Notes: generated by a model from the sequence alone, not told the origin. A stretch of 57,086 nucleotides of DNA from Rosenbergiella metrosideri (GCF_022602565.1 NZ_JALBCV010000019.1:1-57086); one strand, 5' to 3'. Positions 1 to 8,452 are shown, numbered from the stretch's first letter. Program-made: numbers and translations.

Positions 1-77
1 CATGAAGTACGAGTGATGGGACATGAAGTACGAGTGATGGGACATGAAGTACGAGTGATGGGACATGAAGTACGAGT
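1..77. repeat. Iteron array, start-side part of oriV
   Basis: Direct repeats with a 21-bp period and core GGGACATGAAGTACGAGTGAT, three full units and part of a fourth. Bases 1-73 are identical to 57014-57086, so this block and the one at the window end are probably the same physical repeats of a circular molecule. Arrays of this kind bind the plasmid Rep protein; repA lies immediately downstream. Confidence 0.9.
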
Positions 78-80
78 CCC

Positions 81-89
81 TGTGGATAA
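81..89 (-). promoter_or_regulatory. DnaA box
   Basis: TGTGGATAA, the exact complement of the consensus TTATCCACA, directly next to the last iteron of the array. This is the usual arrangement in iteron-controlled origins, where DnaA and Rep open the origin together. Confidence 0.75.
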
Positions 90-140
90 GTAAATATAAT
101 CCATATTAATCAACTAGATAAGTAGTTTATCTCATGGGAC

Positions 141-280
141 GGGACATAAAGTACGAGTGAGGTGTTTTTTTGTACATTTGCTCGGTATATGAGCTTTTTG
201 GGACATGAAGTACGATATTTTTTGTTGTTTTCGAAATCTGTGTGGTACATAATGGCCCTAAATAGGACATGAAGTACGAT
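141..280. repeat. Three dispersed iterons upstream of repA
   Basis: Single iteron copies at 141-160 (GGGACATAAAGTACGAGTGA), 200-216 and 264-280 (both with the core GGACATGAAGTACGAT). They lie between the main array and the repA promoter; the last ends about 35 bp before the -10 element. Such promoter-proximal iterons commonly mediate autorepression by Rep or copy-number control by handcuffing. The function is inferred from position. Confidence 0.8.
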
Positions 281-293
281 ATTTTAATCTGCC

Positions 294-322
294 TCATGAG
301 AAACAATTAGCGCCCCTATAAT
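294..322 (+). promoter_or_regulatory. Likely repA promoter
   Basis: A perfect TATAAT lies at 317-322, about 60 bp before the repA start. The -35 region (about 294-299) is poor, which would suit a promoter repressed or modulated by Rep bound at the iteron 264-280. Confidence 0.5.
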
Positions 323-380
323 GTATGGCTGTACAAAATAGGGGCTGACCTGAAACCTGAACGAGCAGGAGTAGGCTGTT

Positions 381-1358
381 GTGAACGATACTACAAAAAC
401 GAGAAGAGCTAAATTAAAAACCTTAAGACCAAAAGAGCCTGATAATGAACAGTTCTTCATTGCAGATGAGTATGAAATCGTTTCCTTCAAAGACGATATT
501 CGCTCAATGGAACATCCATTTTTTGTGCTTAAGTCCGGCGATGCTAAAGAGCGTCATTACGAAAATGGTAATAAAACCATTAAAATTAAATCTATTGCCT
601 CAGTAGGGATAGCAACGGTTTTCGATAAAGATATTTGGATTTATGCCGTTTCAAAGTTGCAACGAGCCTTAGATGAACACTCAGACGACGTCAATAAGTT
701 TGTCTTGCCGAATAAAGTAAGCTTTACCGCTTACGATTATTTTACCTGTACTAATAAATCTAAGGGCGGTAAGAGTTACACAGATCTAGAGAAATGTTTA
801 GAAAGGCTTGCGTCAACAAGGATAACGACGAATATAAGCCACGATGATAGTATTGAATCACATAATTTTGGTTTGATAGAAAGTTATAAAATAAAAGAAG
901 GTATTAAAGGTAATAGTATGGATGTTACCTACATAGAAATAATACTACCTTCTTGGATTCTGGAGGCGATTAAAACCCAAAAGGTTTTAAAAATTAGTAA
1001 TGATTATTTTAGAATAAGAAAAGCTATTGATAGACGTATCTATGAAATAGCGAGAAAACACTGTGGGAGTCAGAAGTCATTTATAATAACTCTAGACAAG
1101 TTATACATTAAGACTGGTGCGTCTTCTGCTCTCAAAGTATTAAGAAATAACGTAATAAAACTGGCGAAGGATAATGATTTACCAGACTACTTTATTGAAT
1201 ATGATCCGGTTAGAGAAAATGTAACATTTAAGCCTAGGCCTAATATTTTATTAGAAGCTAAAAAAAGAGCAGAAAGGATTGCTCCTAACAATAAATTAGA
1301 TCCTACCAGAGTATCGACACCTGATCAGGACGTTCCAGCAGGGTTTAGAGGTAGTTGA
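381..1358 (+). CDS. repA: Replication initiator RepA (RPA family)
   Basis: 325-residue initiator expected to bind the iterons on both sides of the window junction and start replication. The region around residues 43-105, with MEHPFFVLKSGD and the FDKDIWIYAVSKLQ segment, is typical of the RPA-type plasmid initiators (winged-helix Rep proteins). The rest is basic and lysine-rich. The start is GTG at 381, with AGGAG at 367-371 nine bases upstream. The gene is AT-rich, unlike the transfer genes. It is not related to the RepA of IncI/IncL/M plasmids, although the transfer genes are of that type. Family assignment is from sequence memory; incompatibility group is not assigned. Confidence 0.88.
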   Translation: MNDTTKTRRAKLKTLRPKEPDNEQFFIADEYEIVSFKDDIRSMEHPFFVLKSGDAKERHYENGNKTIKIKSIASVGIATVFDKDIWIYAVSKLQRALDEHSDDVNKFVLPNKVSFTAYDYFTCTNKSKGGKSYTDLEKCLERLASTRITTNISHDDSIESHNFGLIESYKIKEGIKGNSMDVTYIEIILPSWILEAIKTQKVLKISNDYFRIRKAIDRRIYEIARKHCGSQKSFIITLDKLYIKTGASSALKVLRNNVIKLAKDNDLPDYFIEYDPVRENVTFKPRPNILLEAKKRAERIAPNNKLDPTRVSTPDQDVPAGFRGS

Positions 1359-1366
1359 GAGGATAT

Positions 1367-1927
1367 ATGTCTACGAAAAGTAAGAAAAAGTCAGGTGATC
1401 CACGTAAAAATTTAGGCGTAAAGAAGACTTCAGTCGTTATCCAGCCAGTCATCAAAAAGACTTTACGTCTAAAGGAATTTATTAAATTTGATGATCGTAA
1501 AGACATGAGTGAGCTAAGAAACGAAGCCATAGAAATGAAGGCTGAAAAACTTACGGATGAATTTTTTAATAGTTGGGAAATGTATTATGATGAATCTGAA
1601 ATTAAAGAGTTAACATATGATGCCGACCCATATTATTTTTTTGAGGCTGTACTAGATATTGGGGAAAAGAATAAATTTAACGGCCTAAATATAGATGATA
1701 TTGTTTTATATCTAGAAGACGAATCAAAAACACCGGCGCATTTGCCAAGTCATTGGCCTAAAAGAATAGATAATAAAATAAAAGTAGAGAAATATATTGA
1801 ATATCTAAAGAATCGTGGATATATGGATGATTTTGATTCTTTCAAAAACATCGATCAATATATAAATGAAGCTCTGGATACTGAATATGATTTTTTCGAC
1901 AACGAAGAGATAAAGTTTTCTTATTAA
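1367..1927 (+). CDS. Hypothetical protein downstream of repA
   Basis: 186 residues with a lysine-rich N-terminus (STKSKKKSGDP) followed by an acidic, tyrosine-rich body. I do not recognise a family and see no membrane segment or signal peptide. The ATG at 1367 is chosen over an in-frame TTG at 1355 because GAGAGGA lies just ahead of it, partly within the repA stop region. The 8-bp gap to repA implies co-transcription, so a role in replication control or stability is plausible but not shown. It ends at a strong terminator. Confidence 0.7.
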   Translation: MSTKSKKKSGDPRKNLGVKKTSVVIQPVIKKTLRLKEFIKFDDRKDMSELRNEAIEMKAEKLTDEFFNSWEMYYDESEIKELTYDADPYYFFEAVLDIGEKNKFNGLNIDDIVLYLEDESKTPAHLPSHWPKRIDNKIKVEKYIEYLKNRGYMDDFDSFKNIDQYINEALDTEYDFFDNEEIKFSY

Positions 1928-1928
1928 A

Positions 1929-1954
1929 AAAAGCCGGTGTTAACCGGCTTTTTT
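1929..1954. terminator. Bidirectional rho-independent terminator
   Basis: Stem AAAAGCCGGT/ACCGGCTTTT with loop GTTA, flanked by A- and T-runs on both sides. It sits between the convergent genes ending at 1927 (+) and 1956 (-). Confidence 0.9.
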
Positions 1955-1955
1955 A

Positions 1956-2525
1956 TTACTTTCTGATAGGGAGTTGGTCTAAGTATGAAATAGGTATGCC
2001 ATTATTTTTAGATACAACGAGGCATGAAAGAGCATCTTTATTATCTATACCACTATTCAATGTGAATTGTGACAGCCACTCTGCTGAGAATTGGTTTATC
2101 TCTTCCTCAGATAAGTTTTTATTCTTACCCGCTTCTAGTGAGTATCCTAAATCCTTGCGTAGCTCCCTAAGCTGGCGATATGACAGACTAAACCATTGCT
2201 TAATTTGATTATTTGATGCGCCGTTCTTAAGTAGGTCACTAATTAATTCTTGTTGGCGCTTGTTTTTGAAAAATGACTCTAGTACAGACTGAACACTTTG
2301 GGTATTAACTGTTAAGTCAACAAGATCAAGGCTTATCTCACGTACAATCTGCGATACTTCCAAGGGGCTAAGCTTGGATATAGCCTCTAAATTTTCAGGT
2401 TTCAAGCCTAAGACCTCTGCTTGGGTGAAATCACATAACGCCTTCTGCATAAGGTTAAATGAGATATTAAGCGCTAGACCTCTAAACAGATCCCCATATT
2501 CTTTGCTACTATCTTGCATAGCCAT
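1956..2525 (-). CDS. DUF2857-like protein
   Basis: 189 residues. The central and C-terminal part, with LISDLLKNGASNNQIKQWF, a following RELRKDLGY segment and a tryptophan-containing tail, fits the DUF2857 pattern (proteins common on integrative and conjugative elements). This similarity is judged by eye. No membrane segments. The ATG at 2525 is chosen because AGGAG lies seven bases ahead; an in-frame TTG six bases upstream is less likely. It follows the gene ending at 2596 in the same orientation and is probably in one operon with it, under the palindromic operators near 3311-3356. Function unknown; regulation of transfer is possible. Confidence 0.7.
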   Translation of the reverse strand: MAMQDSSKEYGDLFRGLALNISFNLMQKALCDFTQAEVLGLKPENLEAISKLSPLEVSQIVREISLDLVDLTVNTQSVQSVLESFFKNKRQQELISDLLKNGASNNQIKQWFSLSYRQLRELRKDLGYSLEAGKNKNLSEEEINQFSAEWLSQFTLNSGIDNKDALSCLVVSKNNGIPISYLDQLPIRK

Positions 2526-2595
2526 GATCAAACTCCTACTTTGATTGTGGTTAGCGGGCGTTATGAGCTGGAACTCTTAACGTTCGCGTTAGTTA

Positions 2596-3294
2596 CTATT
2601 TGTCTTCATCACCGTTGTAAGCTGGAAGCCCTCTAACAGCATCATCCCAGTGTTTCTCGCGAGATATATCATTGAAAACCCTGCTTATATGACGCGGCGT
2701 TATCCCCCAACGTTTAGCTATATTTCCCATCGTCCAATTCTTTGCCTTTATTAACTCCTTAATTTCACTTATGGAAAGCGGCCTATCCCAGGAGGTTAGT
2801 TTTTCGATGTCTATAGTGAAATCTAATCCTGGGTAGTCTTGTTGCAGTAACGCTAACGGTCGATGTTGCCAATGAGGCGTGCCGTCAGTATCAAAGGAAA
2901 CTAACGAGTAATTACATGGTAGCCATGAGGCAAATTCAGGAGGGTAATACTCAATCCAAACGGAGTTTTGCTCGATATAGCTAATTACCTCGTTTTCAAA
3001 AGCTTTATCGATGCGGTTTGCTGACCTGAACTTATCAAAGAAACCTTTTTGTCGAGTGAATATCGCTCCACGATCCTTGACTAAGTAACTAAATGCACTG
3101 TGCCTAACGCTCTCAAGTCCGTTCGTTATCGAAGTACTGTAATAGTTCATTAGCTGAGCACAGAAGAATATGATTTTTCCTTCATAAACTCGTGTACGTA
3201 AATAGCACTGACCGTCCTCATTCCAGAAAGCCCTGAAAGTAAGTGGCAGATATGTCTTATCAAAACCTTCTACTAATTTGACGTCTATTTTCAT
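2596..3294 (-). CDS. Hypothetical protein with C-terminal helix-turn-helix
   Basis: 232 residues; I do not recognise the family. The C-terminal third contains what reads as a helix-turn-helix (SISEIKELIKAKNWTMGNI followed by AKRWGITPRHISRVF), so DNA binding is likely. The N-terminal 150 residues have scattered aromatic residues and no clear motif. It is the first gene of a leftward pair, and two near-identical palindromes lie 17-62 bp upstream of its start, which suggests autoregulation. It faces away from the NusG-like gene that opens the transfer block, a position often held by transfer regulators; that role is inference. Confidence 0.65.
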   Translation of the reverse strand: MKIDVKLVEGFDKTYLPLTFRAFWNEDGQCYLRTRVYEGKIIFFCAQLMNYYSTSITNGLESVRHSAFSYLVKDRGAIFTRQKGFFDKFRSANRIDKAFENEVISYIEQNSVWIEYYPPEFASWLPCNYSLVSFDTDGTPHWQHRPLALLQQDYPGLDFTIDIEKLTSWDRPLSISEIKELIKAKNWTMGNIAKRWGITPRHISRVFNDISREKHWDDAVRGLPAYNGDEDK

Positions 3295-3310
3295 GATTAG
3301 TCACCAATAC

Positions 3311-3356
3311 AGGACCTATATGTCCTATATGGCATTATAGGACGTATATGTCCTAT
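3311..3356. promoter_or_regulatory. Tandem palindromic operators
   Basis: Two inverted repeats with the same half-site: AGGAC-CTATAT-GTCCT at 3311-3326 and ATAGGAC-GTATAT-GTCCTAT at 3337-3356, centres about 28 bp apart. They lie immediately upstream of the leftward HTH gene. Repeat architecture is seen directly; that the HTH protein binds them is inferred. Confidence 0.75.
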
Positions 3357-3992
3357 AAGCAATTTTTTTATGTTATGAAGATAGTTACATCATACACCGA
3401 AGAGAATTACGGCTGTGCTTGCCTCAACAATCGTGACATATCAGTAAACAAGGTTGTTCAAGGTGTGTGAAGGCATGTGTGAAGGATATTTAAGCTGTTT
3501 TGACCCTATATCAGTAAGTTATAAAAATTCTGTTAAAAGCTAATATATATTTTTGTAAATTAGAACAATGAACTGTAAAAAAGGCCCTCAGTAATTGTTC
3601 GGGCTGCGGACAGATTTAAAAAAAGAATATTGAATAGATATCAATGTCTATTTTTAGTTATATGTGCTAGCTGAGAAGCCAAAACCCATCTAAGACGCTG
3701 CATATCTGGGGTTTACTTGATATATCCAACGTTATATATTCCTTTCCGCAGCACAAAGTAGCAAGATATACCTAGGAATATTCCTAATAGATACGGGGTA
3801 TTTCCAACATTCAAAATAGGCTTATGATTTCTCAAACTGTCAAATTATATGATCTGATTCGCTCTCATATAATAGGGAGAGAGTTATAAGTTCGCGCCGG
3901 AGCGAATTGGTAGAATCAGCAGATTTTACGTTGGCGGAGCGTACCCATCACTTTCCAATAATATTATCCCACGTACATGAGGACTCTATATC
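3357..3992. other. 636-bp non-coding region before the transfer block
   Basis: AT-rich, with no convincing gene on either strand. Close to its right end (3880-3960) a short GC-richer stretch contains TTCGC-GCCGGA-GCGAA, a small hairpin, and TTGGCGGAGCGTACC, which resembles the GGCGGTAGCGT core of the RfaH ops element with one base missing. The promoter of the NusG-like gene should be in this interval. Confidence 0.5.
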
Positions 3993-4460
3993 ATGGAGCA
4001 ATGGTATCTAGCCCAATATAAGCCCGGGAAGGCGAATCTAGAAAAGCTTCAATATATGCTTAAAAATAGGAATATACTGTCTTGGACGCCACAGGTATTT
4101 ACTACAAAAATCTCTGGAACCGATAACACAGAAAAAAAGGTATTAGAGCCTCTTTTTCCAGGTTATATATTTATCGAATTCGATATTAATAAACACCACC
4201 CTTCTAAACTAATCGAGCTTCCTGGAATGGGGGAATTCGTTCGCTCATGTGGAGAGTTTAGTCCGGTACCTTTCTCTGTACTTGATGAGCTGATGAGCTA
4301 TCCGATAGGCCACCGTGAAACCCACTGGGAGCGGGACTTGAGCACTAAGGTGCGACTTACTCGACGCCAAAAAATCCGTATCAAAAATATCATGGGTAGC
4401 GAAGACCCTCACGAACGAACAGCAATGTTTCTTGCCTTCACCGGGGCTTTATTTCTGTAA
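3993..4460 (+). CDS. NusG/RfaH-like transcription antiterminator
   Basis: 155 residues. The N-terminal NGN domain is clear: WYLAQYKPGK at the start, then the PLFPGYIFIEFD segment around residues 57-68 and LPGMGEFVRS near 78-87, as in RfaH and NusG. The C-terminal KOW part is short and unusual (RQKIRIKNIMGS followed by a hydrophobic end, FLAFTGALFL), so the KOW barrel may be degenerate or altered. Specialised NusG paralogues at the head of long operons let RNA polymerase read through terminators; the 27-kb transfer block downstream is a natural target. R64 TraB, as I recall it, holds an equivalent place. The hairpin just behind the gene may be part of the control. Confidence 0.82.
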   Translation: MEQWYLAQYKPGKANLEKLQYMLKNRNILSWTPQVFTTKISGTDNTEKKVLEPLFPGYIFIEFDINKHHPSKLIELPGMGEFVRSCGEFSPVPFSVLDELMSYPIGHRETHWERDLSTKVRLTRRQKIRIKNIMGSEDPHERTAMFLAFTGALFL

Positions 4461-4485
4461 TACTAATTAATCTTTATCTCATTAT

Positions 4486-4499
4486 GCCCCATAAGGGGC
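4486..4499 (+). terminator. Hairpin behind the NusG-like gene
   Basis: GCCCC-ATAA-GGGGC, perfect 5-bp stem, 18 bp before the next start codon. There is no T-run, so it is more likely a pause or attenuation element than a full terminator. Confidence 0.45.
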
Positions 4500-4517
4500 T
4501 ATTACAAGCGTGTATTT

Positions 4518-4772
4518 ATGACTAAAAAAAAATCACAGACGATCACTGTACGATCTGAAAGAATACAAACCATAGATGTTTTAGTTTATTCGGCAGGATT
4601 AGAGAACCGTCCTGATGTTCCACTGAAAAGAAGACATTTTATCCACGCATTAATAGATTTGTATGAAGATGGGACTATTCCTAAAGACTTATTAACAGAA
4701 AAGGCGTTAGAGGTCGCAGATAACGAATATGTTGATGCGAGACCAGATTTAAAATCTAAGAATAAAAGATAG
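4518..4772 (+). CDS. Small basic hypothetical protein
   Basis: 84 residues, AT-rich, highly charged, starting MTKKKSQTITVRSERIQTID. No recognised family. The opening strand-like segment followed by helices would allow a ribbon-helix-helix fold, but this is a guess. It lies between the NusG-like gene and the first secretion genes, in the same direction, so it may belong to transfer regulation. About 160 bp without a gene follow, where a promoter for the secretion operon could lie. Confidence 0.65.
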   Translation: MTKKKSQTITVRSERIQTIDVLVYSAGLENRPDVPLKRRHFIHALIDLYEDGTIPKDLLTEKALEVADNEYVDARPDLKSKNKR

Positions 4773-4932
4773 CCTGCTAAGTAAATATATATTTAATAAT
4801 TAACCACCTGTATTTATTCCTGTTATTACCCTCCCGCAATAAAATTTTAAATTACTTAAGTAAGAAGTTTCGGCATACGTTCCTCTTAAAGAAAATTCAA
4901 AGTACTAATTCGGTATTCAATTTGGAGTTCAC

Positions 4933-5487
4933 ATGAAATTACGTATTCTTACGTTGTTATCATTAACAACGTTGAGCGGATGCGTCTCACATTTAAATAC
5001 TACAGACCAACCGGCGGGAGTGTATGTCGATGGGTTAATAGCTAAAAGTGCCGAGACCATAAGCCATACTCAATCTGATCTTAACCAAACGGGGCCGTGG
5101 CCTAATCGACCACAATCACCCTCTCTAAAGCATCACGAAAGTGCTGTTACAACACCTACCCGAATCGAGAAAGCGGATACCCCTGTATTAGGTCACGTAC
5201 TCTTTAACGGTCGTTCAGGTCCTATCAACTTTCCCACTACATCTGCAACTTTGCGGAGTGTCACAGTCAATCGAGCTGTTCAGCGCATCGCGCCTCCAGG
5301 CTGGAAAATCAGTTGGTCGAGTGGAACACAACGCAAGCGATTACAGCGTGTCACGGTATCACTTAATGATCAGTGGCCTCGTATTCTCGATAGCCTAATG
5401 GCTCGTAAGTCGCTCTATGCAACGATCGATTGGTCGGCATCCAGTATCATCATCACAGCCTACCGTCCCCATTATGCTCACCTGTGA
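4933..5487 (+). CDS. TcpQ-like lipoprotein of the transfer block
   Basis: 184 residues with a lipoprotein signal (LTTLSGC, Cys17). The first half is a proline/threonine-rich linker; the last 75 residues, with PPGWKISWSSG and WPRILDSLMARK, resemble the TcpQ/PilL C-terminal domain, a secretin-associated N0-like fold. It is expected in the outer-membrane-associated core of the transfer apparatus. GGAG precedes the ATG. It is followed by a lytic transglycosylase and the DotD homologue, which also carries an N0-like domain, so the block encodes two such lipoproteins. TcpQ assignment is by pattern only. Confidence 0.65.
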   Translation: MKLRILTLLSLTTLSGCVSHLNTTDQPAGVYVDGLIAKSAETISHTQSDLNQTGPWPNRPQSPSLKHHESAVTTPTRIEKADTPVLGHVLFNGRSGPINFPTTSATLRSVTVNRAVQRIAPPGWKISWSSGTQRKRLQRVTVSLNDQWPRILDSLMARKSLYATIDWSASSIIITAYRPHYAHL

Positions 5488-5498
5488 TCGAGGGGAAT

Positions 5499-5984
5499 AT
5501 GAGACCTTTCATCGTGCTTCTTGTGACGCTATTAAGCATTACCCAAGCTCATGCTTATTGCTTTAATTATGCCGCCGCTCGATACCATCAAAACCCGCTC
5601 GTCGTTGAAGCAATCGCGCTCTGGGAAAGTAGCCTTAATGCTCAGGCTATAGGGAAGAACAGGGACGGTACCGGCAATATCTTGAGTAGAGATTATTGCT
5701 TGATGCAAATTAACAGCGTCAATGTCCAAGCGTTGAAAAAAATGGGTGTAATTAATTCGGCTCAAGACCTTCTCAATGACCCTTGTCTGTGCGTACAAGC
5801 AGGCGCTTGGGTACTCGCAAAACATCTTCGACATTGTGGTAATACGTGGTCGTGCCTTGGCTCGTACAACGCAGGCTTCAGTCAAACTCCGCTACAAGAA
5901 AAAAGGCGTTTAGCTTACGCGGATCAAATCCATGCCATATATAACCGCTTAGTCGCCAGAAACACCACACTGGCCGACCGGTAA
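5499..5984 (+). CDS. Lytic transglycosylase (VirB1-like)
   Basis: 161 residues with a cleavable signal peptide (ending TQAHA). SLT-type motifs are in order: ALWESSLNA with the catalytic Glu, CLMQINSVNV, and SYNAG. It cuts peptidoglycan locally so that the transfer channel can cross the wall. An upstream in-frame start would remove the signal peptide from the N-terminus; the ATG at 5499 is preceded by GAGGGGA and is preferred. Length fits the short plasmid VirB1/PilT/IpgF group. Confidence 0.9.
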   Translation: MRPFIVLLVTLLSITQAHAYCFNYAAARYHQNPLVVEAIALWESSLNAQAIGKNRDGTGNILSRDYCLMQINSVNVQALKKMGVINSAQDLLNDPCLCVQAGAWVLAKHLRHCGNTWSCLGSYNAGFSQTPLQEKRRLAYADQIHAIYNRLVARNTTLADR

Positions 5985-5995
5985 AAGGAAATTTC

Positions 5996-6484
5996 ATGAA
6001 AAAAACGTTCCTAGTCACAGTCGTGGCTACCTTACTCCTGTCTGGATGTCAGCAACATGTTAAAACACATGTTAGCCAAGCCCCTGTAGATCCCGCGGCT
6101 GATACCGCAAATGCTAACCGTATTGCACTGGTTCGCGCTCAGCAATATAGCTTATGGGATGAGGGTGTCGTTAATACTCGCTCGCCATTACCTGCTGATA
6201 CGATTTACGCTAATTCCTCACGCGTCTCGCTAGATTGGGACGGTGACGCGGTCGAGCTACTGGCGCAACTCGCTCGGCAACGTGGCTTAAGCTTCAATTA
6301 CTCCGGCGTGCGTTTGCCGTTACCGCTCAATATTCATGTCAGGGATATGACCTTTCAAAACCTGTTACGCATAGTCGTTTCACAGACACAATGGCGAGCA
6401 ACGCTTGAGCAAAATCCGGGGCAGCTTCAACTTAACTTCATGCCTATTCCTAAACCCGATACTCATCGGAGAGCGAGACCATGA
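5996..6484 (+). CDS. traH: Type IVB secretion lipoprotein TraH (DotD)
   Basis: 162 residues with lipobox LLLSGC (Cys18). The C-terminal part (about 78-150) with VELLAQLARQRGLSFNYSG and PLNIHVRDMTFQNLLR is the N0-like domain of DotD. DotD, DotC and DotH form the outer-membrane core of Dot/Icm systems. The stop overlaps the start of the next gene (ATGA), so the two are translationally coupled. Order DotD-DotC-DotB matches the IncI transfer region. Confidence 0.85.
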   Translation: MKKTFLVTVVATLLLSGCQQHVKTHVSQAPVDPAADTANANRIALVRAQQYSLWDEGVVNTRSPLPADTIYANSSRVSLDWDGDAVELLAQLARQRGLSFNYSGVRLPLPLNIHVRDMTFQNLLRIVVSQTQWRATLEQNPGQLQLNFMPIPKPDTHRRARP

Positions 6485-7302
6485 AAAAAAGCACACTTGC
6501 TTTACTCGTCTGTTTGTATGCGAGTCATGCAATAGCGAGCGCTGAGGTTGCTCAGAGTGCTCCGCCAGATATTCAGCACTACATGGACGCAAGTAGCGGC
6601 GAAAAAAGTGATATTACCGATGCTAGAGCTGACATGATGCGTCAAGCTGGGCGTATGGTAGGCTACCAAGGGGGCAAAGCACAACGTGCCTGGGAGTTAG
6701 GTCGCTCGCTTATTGCGCGTAATAACCAACTTAACGCACTTTATGATTTTCGAACGTTGATTAGTAACGACGGCTGGCTCCCGCCGGTGATTGATGAAGC
6801 TCAGGATGTTGCACATATCACCTCGGATCAGATACGCACGGCAAGTCACGTTTATAGAATCCTAAGCCCCGAACGTTTTGTCAGTAACCCGCCATCTTGG
6901 AGAACGTGGTTACTCGCAGGACTCGGCGCATCGAATGGTGATAATGCAGCGCAAGGTATTTTTCCAAAAACGAGCGATGAGCGGCATATCTGGCAAGAAG
7001 CGTTAGAGAAAGGCTGGCAGGAAGGGCGCGACGGTGCAGATCATACGTTAGAAGCTAACTTTAATCGGCTGACACGTGATTATCGCGGAATGGTTCTCTA
7101 CTCAACCCTACTGCGCCAAGGCTATATCTCTCGCCCTAGTATCTCTGATGAGGCGCAAACAGTGAGCGGCGATAGACAAAAAATGGTAACCGGTGATCGT
7201 GTCCGTCGTATCCGTGAGCACGCGGGTTTCACACCGAATAAACGCGCTTGGAAACCTGTCGTTAATACGGAGTCGCATCATGAGCCAAACCAAGATTTCT
7301 GA
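6481..7302 (+). CDS. traI: Type IVB secretion protein TraI (DotC)
   Basis: 273 residues with an N-terminal signal sequence. The DotC hallmark region is present: WLPPVIDEAQDV, the SPPS-like segment NPPSWRTWLLAG, and WQEGRDGADHTLEANFNRL near the C-terminus. Unlike Legionella DotC I see no proper lipobox: the only early Cys (11) is preceded by Val. It overlaps traJ by 23 bp. It is expected to join DotD and DotH in the outer-membrane core. Confidence 0.88.
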   Translation: MKKSTLALLVCLYASHAIASAEVAQSAPPDIQHYMDASSGEKSDITDARADMMRQAGRMVGYQGGKAQRAWELGRSLIARNNQLNALYDFRTLISNDGWLPPVIDEAQDVAHITSDQIRTASHVYRILSPERFVSNPPSWRTWLLAGLGASNGDNAAQGIFPKTSDERHIWQEALEKGWQEGRDGADHTLEANFNRLTRDYRGMVLYSTLLRQGYISRPSISDEAQTVSGDRQKMVTGDRVRRIREHAGFTPNKRAWKPVVNTESHHEPNQDF

Positions 7303-8452
7303 TTTTACGCCGTATACGTTCAATGGTCAGATAGGTGCGGAGGACTTTAAAGAGTTCCTCGCTTGGTGCGCTACGCAGCATGTGAGTGACGTTCATATAC
7401 AGGGCGGGAATTATATTATCGTCAGTCGCCACGGGCGGTTACTCAAGGCTTCTAATATAAAATTAGCAGATGATCAGTTATCTCGGCTTATTGACGCTGT
7501 CTTTAGCCCAGAAGTCAGAGCGTTAACGCGTAGTGGTCAGCCTCAGGACCGGCCTTATCAAATAGATGGCGACATGAATAATCGTTATGGGCTGACTCGC
7601 GGCGAACGATTACGCTTTCGCTGTAATTTTGTGCAGTGTACCGCCGGTAAGATAGATAGCACGATAGCGCTCACCATGCGTGTGATCCCAACGCAAATAC
7701 CGGACCTCACCACGATGGGGATTGAACAGGACCTTTTTGAGGCTTTATTACCTCATAAAGGACTAGGCCTCATCGGCGGGGAAACAGGGTCAGGTAAGAG
7801 TACGTTACTCGCCGCAATTTACCGATACTGCGCGGATAATTTCCCGGACAGGAAGATCACAACGATTGAGGACCCGATTGAGTACATCCTTGCAAAGTCA
7901 GACGATATTCTCCCTCCGACACAATTACAGATTGGAAAAAACGTCAAAAACTATGCCGACGGTATCCGCGCGGCAGTAAGACGAGCGCCCTCGATTATCG
8001 GTATTGGTGAGATGCGAGATTTAGAAACGATGCGCTCTGCGGTCCTAGCAGGCCAGCTAGGTCACTTGTGCATGAGTACGCTTCATATCCATTCACCCGG
8101 TGAAGGTATTAGCCGAATGCTTGCCGAATTTCCTTATGAAATACGTGAGGCAATGGCAAGAGACCTACTGGGTGTACTCAATTATATTGTGGTTCAACGC
8201 CTATTAAAAACGGTAGACGGTAAGCGTCAGTCAGTGCGTGAATATATCGTTATTGATGAGTGCGTCAGAGAAGAGCTTTCATCAATGCCGTACACAAACT
8301 GGGGCCATCATATTGATGGGATCATTAAAAAGTCCAAATCGCGCATGTCAGATAAAGCCCTATCGCTGTATCGCGATGGTGTTATCGATAAAGATGAATT
8401 ACTGACAGTTATATCCCTACGCGAGCTGCGTACCATTGAGGGCTTATCGTGA
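7280..8452 (+). CDS. traJ: Transfer ATPase TraJ (DotB, VirB11/PilT type)
   Basis: 390 residues from the ATG at 7280, which follows ACGGAG; a more upstream in-frame ATG at 7193 lies inside traI and is unlikely. Walker A GETGSGKS is at about 167-174, followed by the Asp-box region TTIEDPIEY, the Walker-B region IGIGEMRDLETM and the His box GQLGHLCMSTLH. DotB is a cytosolic hexameric ATPase at the base of the secretion channel and is needed for substrate transfer. Confidence 0.93.
   Translation: MSQTKISDFTPYTFNGQIGAEDFKEFLAWCATQHVSDVHIQGGNYIIVSRHGRLLKASNIKLADDQLSRLIDAVFSPEVRALTRSGQPQDRPYQIDGDMNNRYGLTRGERLRFRCNFVQCTAGKIDSTIALTMRVIPTQIPDLTTMGIEQDLFEALLPHKGLGLIGGETGSGKSTLLAAIYRYCADNFPDRKITTIEDPIEYILAKSDDILPPTQLQIGKNVKNYADGIRAAVRRAPSIIGIGEMRDLETMRSAVLAGQLGHLCMSTLHIHSPGEGISRMLAEFPYEIREAMARDLLGVLNYIVVQRLLKTVDGKRQSVREYIVIDECVREELSSMPYTNWGHHIDGIIKKSKSRMSDKALSLYRDGVIDKDELLTVISLRELRTIEGLS

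Noticed and set aside
1-77. CRISPR array
   Set aside because: Repeats are contiguous with a fixed 21-bp period and no unique spacers; DnaA boxes and repA are next to them, so they are iterons.
3368-3468. Small gene starting at the ATG near 3374
   Set aside because: Only about 31 codons, no ribosome site, no recognisable motif.
7193-7279. Upstream start for traJ
   Set aside because: Lies inside traI, without ribosome site; DotB proteins begin near the later ATG.
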